This document shows positions 54,997 through 61,501 of a stretch of 64,000 nt of DNA, in pieces. Positions within the stretch are counted from its first letter, which is position 1. The number at the start of each line of letters is the position of its first letter. The position numbers and the translations under genes are program-made. The notes under the pieces are model-generated. The model saw nothing but the letters and a program-made list of their open reading frames with translations, did no database searches and was not told the origin of the DNA. The DNA is from Xylanimonas cellulosilytica DSM 15894 (GTDB taxonomy: Bacteria > Actinomycetota > Actinomycetes > Actinomycetales > Cellulomonadaceae): the NCBI RefSeq assembly GCF_000024965.1, contig NC_013530.1:3286001-3350000 (forward strand), in the 5' to 3' direction.

Positions 54997-55938
54997 GTGG
55001 CTGAACCTCGTGTGACCGTGCTGGCCGGTGGTGTTGGAGGGGCGCGGCTCGCGCACGGGTTCGCCCTCACGGGCACGCCGCTCGACGTCGTCGTCAACGT
55101 CGGTGACGACACCGAGCTGCACGGCCTGTGGATCTCCCCCGACCTCGACACGGTCATGTACACGCTCGCCGGGCTCAACGACGAGGAGCGCGGCTGGGGG
55201 CTGCGCGGCGAGTCGTACGCGACACTGACCCAGCTCGGCGTGCTCGGTGAGGACACCTGGTTCACCCTGGGCGACAAGGACCTGGCGACGCACGTGGCTC
55301 GCACGGCGCGGCTGCGCGCGGGCGTCCCGCTGAGCACTGTCACCGCGCAGCTCACCGCGTCCCTCGGCGTGACCGCCCGCCTGCTCCCCGTCACGGACGA
55401 CCCGGTCGCCACGGTGCTCGACACCCCGTCCGGGCGGCTCGCGTTCCAGGAGTACTTCGTGCGGCGGCACCACGCCGACGCCGTGCTCGGCATCACCTAC
55501 GAGGGTCTGGAGGCGGCCCGCCCGGCCCCGGGCGTGCTCGCGTCCGTCGCCGACGCCGACGTCGTGGTGATCGCGCCGTCGAACCCGTTCCTCTCGGTGC
55601 TGCCCGTGCTGGGCGTCGCGGGGGTGCGGGAGGCGGTGACGACGACGACGGCGCGGCGCGTCGCGGTGAGCCCGATCGTCGGCGGTCAGGCCATCAAGGG
55701 CCCGGCGGCGCAGATCCTCGAGACGCTCGGGCACGAGGTCTCCGCGCTCGGCGTCGCCCGCCTGTACACGGGGCTGGTGGACGTCATGGTGGTCGACGAC
55801 GCCGACGCCGCCCTGGAGCCCGCGATCCGCGACCTGGGCTTCGAGGTGGTCGTGACCGACACGATCATGGGCGGCCCCGACGGGCGCGAACGCCTGGCCC
55901 GCGAGCTGCTCGCGCTGGCAGGCCACCCGCAGCCGTGA
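54997..55938 (+). CDS. cofD: 2-phospho-L-lactate (phosphoenolpyruvate) transferase, F420 biosynthesis
   Basis: CofD/FbiA joins the activated phosphoenolpyruvyl or lactyl moiety to the deazaflavin Fo. 313 residues: TVLAGGVGGARLAHGF at the N-terminus, VVVNVGDDTELHGLWISPDL near residue 30, LPVTDDPVATVLDTPSG near 127, APSNPFLSVLPVL near 190 and SPIVGGQAIKGPA near 225. GTGA overlap with cofC. Shows that the organism makes F420. Confidence 0.94.
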   Translation: MAEPRVTVLAGGVGGARLAHGFALTGTPLDVVVNVGDDTELHGLWISPDLDTVMYTLAGLNDEERGWGLRGESYATLTQLGVLGEDTWFTLGDKDLATHVARTARLRAGVPLSTVTAQLTASLGVTARLLPVTDDPVATVLDTPSGRLAFQEYFVRRHHADAVLGITYEGLEAARPAPGVLASVADADVVVIAPSNPFLSVLPVLGVAGVREAVTTTTARRVAVSPIVGGQAIKGPAAQILETLGHEVSALGVARLYTGLVDVMVVDDADAALEPAIRDLGFEVVVTDTIMGGPDGRERLARELLALAGHPQP

Positions 55939-56675
55939 CGGGATCGGCACCGGTCAGCGGGTCTACTCCGGTGAGCGGGTCTGCCGCGCGCGAGCGCCCG
56001 GGCGTTTCGGGCCGCTCGGCCAGCTCGGGCAGCTCGGGCAGCTCGGGTGTGGTCGCCGTCGTGCCGCTGCGGGACGGGGCGAGCGGCAAGTCGCGGCTCG
56101 CGGCTGGGCTCACGCCGACGATGCGGCGGCGGCTCGTGACCGAGCTGGCCCGGCACGTCGTCGGCGTGCTGGCCGCGTCACCGGGCGTCGCGTGGATCGC
56201 GGTGGTGACGGCCGACCCGGGCTTCGTGACCGACGCGCTCGCCGGCCTGCCCGTGCGGGTGCTCCCCCAGCCCGCCGACCAGCCGGGCCTCAACGCGGCC
56301 CTCGACGTCGGCCGCGAGACCGTGCGTGCCGCCGCGCCCGGTGCGGCGCTGCTCGTCGCACACGCCGATCTGCCCGACCTCACGGCCGACGACGTCGCGG
56401 CGCTGCTGGCCGCGGCACATCCTTCCTCCCCCGCACCGACCGTCGTCGTCGCCACCGACCGGCACGGAGCCGGGACGAACCTCCTGCTGCTCCCCGCGGC
56501 CGTCGACTTCACGTTCCGCTTCGGCCCCGGTTCCCGCGCCGCGCACGAGGCCGAGGCAGCCCGCCGCGGGCTGCGCGCCGTCGTCGTCGACCGCCCGGGC
56601 ACGGCCGCCGACCTGGACACCCTCGACGACTGGGAGGACCTCCCCGCCGAGACCCGCACCCACCTCACGGGTTGA
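55935..56675 (+). CDS. cofC: 2-phospho-L-lactate/phosphoenolpyruvate guanylyltransferase
   Basis: CofC/FbiD makes the GTP-activated donor used by CofD. 246 residues: a variable, Ser/Gly/Pro-rich N-terminal extension (about 1-38, with APVSGS/TPVSGS and SSGSSGSSG repeats), then VVAVVPLRDGASGKSRL near residue 40, the nucleotidyl-transfer loop, HADLPDL near 142 and FGPGSRAAHEAEA near 195. The core matches family size; the extension is unusual and could be an over-called start, with no better start codon between. Confidence 0.9.
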   Translation: MTGSAPVSGSTPVSGSAARERPGVSGRSASSGSSGSSGVVAVVPLRDGASGKSRLAAGLTPTMRRRLVTELARHVVGVLAASPGVAWIAVVTADPGFVTDALAGLPVRVLPQPADQPGLNAALDVGRETVRAAAPGAALLVAHADLPDLTADDVAALLAAAHPSSPAPTVVVATDRHGAGTNLLLLPAAVDFTFRFGPGSRAAHEAEAARRGLRAVVVDRPGTAADLDTLDDWEDLPAETRTHLTG

Positions 56676-56856
56676 GGCTCTGGATCTCGGGAGCACGGCC
56701 GGCAAGAGGGTATCGAGCGTCCCGGTCTGTCACGCCACACCCCTGGTTCGCGTGACGAACCGGGCCGTTCGGCCACAGCAACGGGCCGACCGTCACAGCC
56801 GGGCCCAGATGCGAGCGCGAGTCGCCCGCGTAGCGTGGCCGAGGGAGGCGAGAACG

Positions 56857-57297
56857 ATGGCAAACCTTGTCGTGCACTTCGAGATCCACGCCACCGAGCC
56901 GGAGCGGGCCGCCGAGTTCTACTCGACGTTGTTCGGCTGGAAGATCGAACGGTACGGGGACCTGGCGTACTGGCTCGTCGACACCGGCGACGGGTCGATC
57001 CGCAACGACACGGCCCAGCCCGGACTGGGCATCAACGGCGGGATCATCCAGCGGACCCAGCAGGCGCCGCCGGTCGGCGGTCCCGTCACGGGGGCCAACC
57101 TGGTGATCGGGGTCGACCACGTCGACGCGTCGTTCGCCCGAGCCCTCGAGCTGGGCGGCATGGACGCGATGGCCCCCACGGACATGCCTGGCATCGGGCG
57201 GCTGGCCTACGTGCTGGACCCGGACAACAACATCTTCGGCATGATCTCGGGAACCCTGTCCGACGGGACGGACGGGATGACGGGCACCGGAACCTGA
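56857..57297 (+). CDS. VOC (glyoxalase/bleomycin resistance) family protein
   Basis: 146 residues: VVHFEIHATEPERAAEFYST at the N-terminus, FGWKIERYGDLAYWLVDTGD, and YVLDPDNNIFGMISG near the end, which supplies the usual metal glutamate position as an Asn/Asp-rich motif without a clear Glu. Probable small-molecule binding or resistance protein. GAGGGAGG precedes the ATG by 8 nt. TAGCGT at 56831-56836 is a candidate -10. The 181 bp before it hold nothing else recognised. Confidence 0.8.
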   Translation: MANLVVHFEIHATEPERAAEFYSTLFGWKIERYGDLAYWLVDTGDGSIRNDTAQPGLGINGGIIQRTQQAPPVGGPVTGANLVIGVDHVDASFARALELGGMDAMAPTDMPGIGRLAYVLDPDNNIFGMISGTLSDGTDGMTGTGT

Positions 57298-57307
57298 GCG
57301 GAACGGT

Positions 57308-58768
57308 TCACACGCCGGGCCCGGACGAGGAGGCGCGTACCGCCGCCGCGAGCAGCGCGACGGCCTCGTCCACGCGGGCGTCAGCGAGGTCGCCGTACCC
57401 GAGGACGAGCGTCGACGACGGCCCGGGTGCGGACCGGTAGCGCCGCAGGTCGACCACCGCGACGCCACGCCGAGCCGCCTCACGCACGACGTCGGCGGCG
57501 TCCACCGGCCCTGGCAGCTCCACCAGCAGGTGCATGCCGGCGGCGATGCCGCCCACGGTCGCGTTCGGCAGCTCGCGCGCGAGGGCGGCGACGACGGCGT
57601 CCCGTCGTCGTCGGTATCTCCCCCGCTGGGCGCGCAGGTGCCGGTCGTACCCGCCCGACTCGACGAGCCGCGCGAACGTGAGCTGGTCGACGACGGACGG
57701 CCCGGCACCTGGACCTGCCGCCACCTCGAAGGCCGCCTGCCAGCCGCGCGGCACCACCGCCCACCCCAGCCCGAAGACGGGTCCGAACGTCTTGCTCAGG
57801 GAGCCGAGCAGCAGCACCCGCTCGGGGTCCGCCCCCTGGAGCGCCGCGACGGGCCGCCGGTCGTAGCGGAACTCGGCGTCGTAGTCGTCCTCGATGAGCA
57901 GCCCGTCGGCGGTGCGCGCCCACTCCAGCAGCCGGTGCCGCCGCTGCGGGGCGAGCGCCTCGCCAGTGGGGAACTGGTGGGCCGGGGTCAGCAGCGCGGC
58001 CCGAGCGCCGGTCCGCGCGGCGGCCGCCTCGAACGCGTCGACGTCGATGCCGCCCGGGCCGACGGGCACGCTGACGGGTTCCAGCCCCGCGCTCCGCGCG
58101 ACGTCCCGCAGCACCGGCCAGCACGGCTGCTCGACCAGCAGGTGCGTGTGGCCGGCACCGGCCAGGGCCGTCGATGCGATCGTCATCCCGTGGGTGGCCC
58201 CGTGCGTGAGCACGACGTCGTCGGCGGTGGCGGAGACGAGGCGGGAGCGCCGCAGGTGCCCGGCGACGACGGCGCGTGCACCCGGGTGGCCCGCCCACGG
58301 ACGGTCGAACAGGTCGTCACGCGAGACGGCCGCGAGCGCCTCACGCGTCGCGCGCGCCCAGGCGTCGAGCGGCGCGTGCCGCAGGTCCGGGACGCCCGGG
58401 GCAAGGTTCCAGCGGGCGCCCGACGACGGTGCCCGGCGCGTCGGGCGCGCACCGTCGTCGGGCGGCACCGGCAGTGCTCCCCCCGGCGCGACCCGCGTCG
58501 CGGAACCCGCCCGTGCCTCCAGCACCCCCTCGGCGACGAGCTGCCCGTAGACCTCGGTGACCACCCACCGGGACACACCGAGCGTCTCCGCGAGGCTCCG
58601 GCTCGCGGGCAGCGCGGCACCGGCGGGTGCCCGCCCGGAGCGCACGGCGTCGCGCAGCGCACGTTCGAGCCGCACGACGAGCGGCCCGGGTCCGTCGCGG
58701 ACGTCCAGCAGCGTCTCCCACGCGAGCCGCGGCTCCCCGGCACGCGAAGTGGTCTGGTCAGAAGCCAT
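57308..58768 (-). CDS. MocR/PdxR-type transcriptional regulator, second copy
   Basis: 486 residues: GntR winged helix (about 25-95; LPASRSLAETLGVSRWVVTE), linker, aminotransferase domain with IEDDYDAEFRYDRRPVA near residue 300 and PLP lysine in LLLGSLSKTFGPVFGLGW near 320. Divergent from the aldo/keto reductase across 81 bp, so that gene is its likely target. TACGAT lies 8 nt before the ATG at 58768. Distantly related to the regulator at 50423. Confidence 0.88.
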   Translation of the reverse strand: MASDQTTSRAGEPRLAWETLLDVRDGPGPLVVRLERALRDAVRSGRAPAGAALPASRSLAETLGVSRWVVTEVYGQLVAEGVLEARAGSATRVAPGGALPVPPDDGARPTRRAPSSGARWNLAPGVPDLRHAPLDAWARATREALAAVSRDDLFDRPWAGHPGARAVVAGHLRRSRLVSATADDVVLTHGATHGMTIASTALAGAGHTHLLVEQPCWPVLRDVARSAGLEPVSVPVGPGGIDVDAFEAAAARTGARAALLTPAHQFPTGEALAPQRRHRLLEWARTADGLLIEDDYDAEFRYDRRPVAALQGADPERVLLLGSLSKTFGPVFGLGWAVVPRGWQAAFEVAAGPGAGPSVVDQLTFARLVESGGYDRHLRAQRGRYRRRRDAVVAALARELPNATVGGIAAGMHLLVELPGPVDAADVVREAARRGVAVVDLRRYRSAPGPSSTLVLGYGDLADARVDEAVALLAAAVRASSSGPGV

Positions 58769-58802
58769 CGAACTGGATCGTATGCCCGGACCGAACCCTT
58801 CG

Positions 58803-58808
58803 TAGCGT
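58803..58808 (+). promoter_or_regulatory. candidate -10 of the aldo/keto reductase gene
   Basis: TAGCGT, 41 nt before the ATG at 58850. It is identical to the candidate -10 at 56831. Confidence 0.45.
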
Positions 58809-58849
58809 GGCGGAATCACAACCAGGCATCACGACCACGAGGAGGACAC

Positions 58850-59842
58850 ATGCGGTACCGCACCATCGGCAGCGGCGACAACGCCTTCGAGGCCTCCGCC
58901 CTCTGCCTCGGCACGATGCTCTACGGCTGGCGTACCGACGAGGAGACGTCGTTCGCGATCCTCGACCGGTACGTCGAGCGCGGCGGGACGTTCCTCGACA
59001 CCGCCAACAACTACGGCGACTGGGAGTGGCCGGAGGGCGGCTGGAAGGGCGCCGGCCGCATCAGCGAGGCGGTGCTCGGCCGCTGGCTCACCGCGCGCGG
59101 ACCCCGCGCACGGGACCAGGTCCGGATCGCCACCAAGCTCGGCGCCGCCCGGAAGGACTCCACGCGCCCGCTGAGCTACTCGAACTTCGAGGGCCTGAGC
59201 CAGCAGGTCGTCGCGACCTCCGCCCGTGAGAGCCTCCGGCTCCTCGGCATCGACCGTATCGACCTGCTCTACGGGCACGTCGACGACCGCGAGACGCCGC
59301 TGGCCGAGACCGTCGGCGCGTTCGGCAAGCTCCAGGCCGAAGGGCTGGTGGGGGTCACGGGCATCTCGAACGTCTCGCTGTGGCGGGTCGTCGAGGCCCG
59401 GGAGGAGGCGGCCCGGCAGGGCATCGACCCGTACGCCGTCGTCCAGCAGAACTTCACCTACGCCTACCCGACCCCGAAGGCGGAGCGCTTCAACTGGGCG
59501 TCGCCCGAGCTGCTCAGCTACGCCGCCTCGACCGGCGTGCCGGGACGCCCCGCGCTCACCGTCGTCGGGTACTCGCCGCTCCTGCAGGGCGCGTACACGC
59601 GGAGCGACAAGCCGCTCTTCGGCGGCTACGACCACCCGACGACGCACGCGCGCGTCCAGGCGCTGCACGACGTCGGGCGCGAGCTCGGCGCCACCCCGAA
59701 CCAGGTGGTCATCGCGTGGATCCTCGCCCAGGACGTCGTCCCGCTGGTCGGCGCGAGCACCGTCGCCCAGCTCGACGAGGCGCTCGACGCCGTCGACCTC
59801 GACCTGGGCGAGGAGGTGCTGGCCCGCCTGGACGCGGTGTGA
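58850..59842 (+). CDS. aldo/keto reductase
   Basis: 330-residue TIM-barrel NADPH reductase: GRFLDTANNYGD-like region (FLDTANNYGDWE near residue 50, catalytic Asp and Tyr), IATKLGAARK near 90, LLGIDRIDLLYGHVDDRETP near 130, GVTGISNVSLWRV and late VVPLVGASTVAQLDEAL for NADP binding. Substrate unknown. GAGGAGGA precedes the ATG. Divergent from, and probably controlled by, the MocR protein. Confidence 0.9.
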   Translation: MRYRTIGSGDNAFEASALCLGTMLYGWRTDEETSFAILDRYVERGGTFLDTANNYGDWEWPEGGWKGAGRISEAVLGRWLTARGPRARDQVRIATKLGAARKDSTRPLSYSNFEGLSQQVVATSARESLRLLGIDRIDLLYGHVDDRETPLAETVGAFGKLQAEGLVGVTGISNVSLWRVVEAREEAARQGIDPYAVVQQNFTYAYPTPKAERFNWASPELLSYAASTGVPGRPALTVVGYSPLLQGAYTRSDKPLFGGYDHPTTHARVQALHDVGRELGATPNQVVIAWILAQDVVPLVGASTVAQLDEALDAVDLDLGEEVLARLDAV

Positions 59843-59865
59843 CACGACGACGCGGTGTAGCGCGA

Positions 59866-59890
59866 GCGGCCGGCCCTCACCACCGGCCGC
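59866..59890. terminator. possible bidirectional terminator
   Basis: GCGGCCGG/CCGGCCGC stem (8 bp) with a 9-nt loop between convergent aldo/keto reductase and nitroreductase genes; its right arm lies inside the nitroreductase 3' end. Confidence 0.5.
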
Positions 59891-60515
59891 GGTGCACCAC
59901 GTCGTCCACCGGCTTGCGGGGGCGGCGGGTCGGCGATCCCGCCGCCCCCGTCCCCGGCTCCTCCGGGTGCCCGACGGCGATGACCCCCGTGGGGTCCCAC
60001 TCGTCCGGCACGCCGAACGCCGCGCGGAACGCCGGGCGCTCGGGGCCGCCGATGCCGAAGAAGCACGCACCCAGGCCCAGGTCCACCGCCGTCTGGAGCA
60101 TCAGCAGCGACGCCATCCCGACGTCGACGTGCCAGTACGGCACCGGCCACCGCGCCTCGTCGTCGGGCATCCACGCGCCCGGGGTAGCGAGGCGGGCGCC
60201 CGCCTTGTCGGGCTCGGCGTAGCGCCGCAGATAGGCGTCACGTGACGCCATCGGCACGACGACGAGGGGCGCCCGCCGCAGCCCGGCCTTCCAGGCGGAC
60301 AGGTCCCGTGCGGACGACGCCGGTGACGCCGCCGCCCAGAAGCGGTCCCGGTCCGCCGCGGACTCCAGCACGAGGAACGCCCAGCCCTGCGTGAACCCTG
60401 CCGACGGCCCGCGCACCGCGTTCGCCAGCAGGCGGTCGACCTGCGCGGCCGTCAGCGGCTCGTCGGTGAAGGACCGCACCATCCGCCGTCGTCGGACGAC
60501 GTCCTGGAACTCCAT
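59877..60515 (-). CDS. nitroreductase family protein
   Basis: 212 residues: VVRRRRMVRSFTDEPLTAAQ at the N-terminus, NAVRGPSAGFTQGWAFLVLE near residue 33, HVDVGMASLLMLQTAVDLGLG near 128 and FFGIGG. Flavin reductase fold, resembling the FbiB C-terminal domain that reduces dehydro-F420, but there is no FbiB ligase domain, so a standalone nitroreductase is the safer call. Starts 10 bp after the GNAT stop, in the same operon. Confidence 0.85.
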   Translation of the reverse strand: MEFQDVVRRRRMVRSFTDEPLTAAQVDRLLANAVRGPSAGFTQGWAFLVLESAADRDRFWAAASPASSARDLSAWKAGLRRAPLVVVPMASRDAYLRRYAEPDKAGARLATPGAWMPDDEARWPVPYWHVDVGMASLLMLQTAVDLGLGACFFGIGGPERPAFRAAFGVPDEWDPTGVIAVGHPEEPGTGAAGSPTRRPRKPVDDVVHRGRW

Positions 60516-60525
60516 GCGGGCCCCG

Positions 60526-61476
60526 TCAGCGCGGCCCGGTCACCGGCGGCGCCGGCTCCACCGGGTGGCGCAGCGCCTCCATGACGACGGTGTAGCCCAG
60601 CGACTCGTACAGCTCGCGCGCCACGGTGTTGCGGCCGAACACGCTCAGGCCCAGCACGCCGATCCCCCGCTCCCGGCACCAGGCGGCACCGGCGAGCATC
60701 GCCGCCCGGCCCAGCCCGCGCCCGCGCGCGGACGCCATGAGGTAGACGTCGTAGACAAACGCGGCCGACGGCGGTCGCAGCCCCAGCCACAGGGTGCCGA
60801 CGGTCTCCCCGGTGGCCGTCTCGACGACGTCGAGCAGCACCTGGCCCGGGGTCGCCAGGCCCTGCGGCAGCAGCGCGTCGTAGTCGGCGCGCGAGTGGTC
60901 GAGCGCCTCGTCCCACGGCAGGTGGTCCGTGCGCTGGATCTCGTGGGCGTACTCGTCGATCGCGGCGGCGAGGTAGGCGTCGAACGTCAGCTGGGTCATG
61001 GGGTGCAGCGCGACGCGGTCGCTGCCAGGCGTGTCCGTGGCCCGCAGGTCGAGCACCATCGTCTGGCTCAGCACGGTGAACGCGCCGAGCTCGGCGAGGG
61101 CCGCCGTCGTCGGCGCGGCGATCATCCGGTCGAGGACGAGCTGGCGCGCGTCGGCGGCGCGGGCGCGGGCCTCGAGCAGGGCGAGCAGCGCCTCGGCGGG
61201 GGCGTCGATCTCGGCGTCGAGCACCAGCAGGTCGCCGTCCTGGCGGGAGAGCCACAGCCACCCGGCGTCGCCGCCCGGGCCGAGCACACGGTGCAGGTAG
61301 GTGCCGGACAGCCCGTCGGCCGGGGCCAGGTCATCGACGGCCGCACGCGCCTGGACGGTGGCGGCGTCGTCGTCGGACCACAGGGGGCCGAACTGCCAGC
61401 GGCGGCGTCGCTCCACCTGGGCCGCACGCCAGGTGGCGTAGTCGGCCGCGGGGAACGGCAGCAGCTGGAGATTCAC
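60526..61476 (-). CDS. GNAT family N-acetyltransferase
   Basis: 316 residues. The C-terminal GNAT domain (about 165-305) shows the acetyl-CoA loop VYLMASARGRGLGRAAML near residue 247, AGAAWCRERGIGVLGLSVFG and NTVARELYESLGYTVV. The N-terminal half is a second, degenerate GNAT-like region. Substrate unknown. The GTG at 61476 is preceded by TAGTCT and 6 nt, a leaderless start. Confidence 0.85.
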   Translation of the reverse strand: MNLQLLPFPAADYATWRAAQVERRRRWQFGPLWSDDDAATVQARAAVDDLAPADGLSGTYLHRVLGPGGDAGWLWLSRQDGDLLVLDAEIDAPAEALLALLEARARAADARQLVLDRMIAAPTTAALAELGAFTVLSQTMVLDLRATDTPGSDRVALHPMTQLTFDAYLAAAIDEYAHEIQRTDHLPWDEALDHSRADYDALLPQGLATPGQVLLDVVETATGETVGTLWLGLRPPSAAFVYDVYLMASARGRGLGRAAMLAGAAWCRERGIGVLGLSVFGRNTVARELYESLGYTVVMEALRHPVEPAPPVTGPR

Positions 61477-61482
61477 TGGTGC

Positions 61483-61488
61483 AGACTA
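61483..61488 (-). promoter_or_regulatory. leaderless -10 of the GNAT gene
   Basis: TAGTCT on the minus strand, 6 nt before GTG 61476. Confidence 0.6.
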
Positions 61489-61501
61489 CGGGACGCCGCC
61501 C

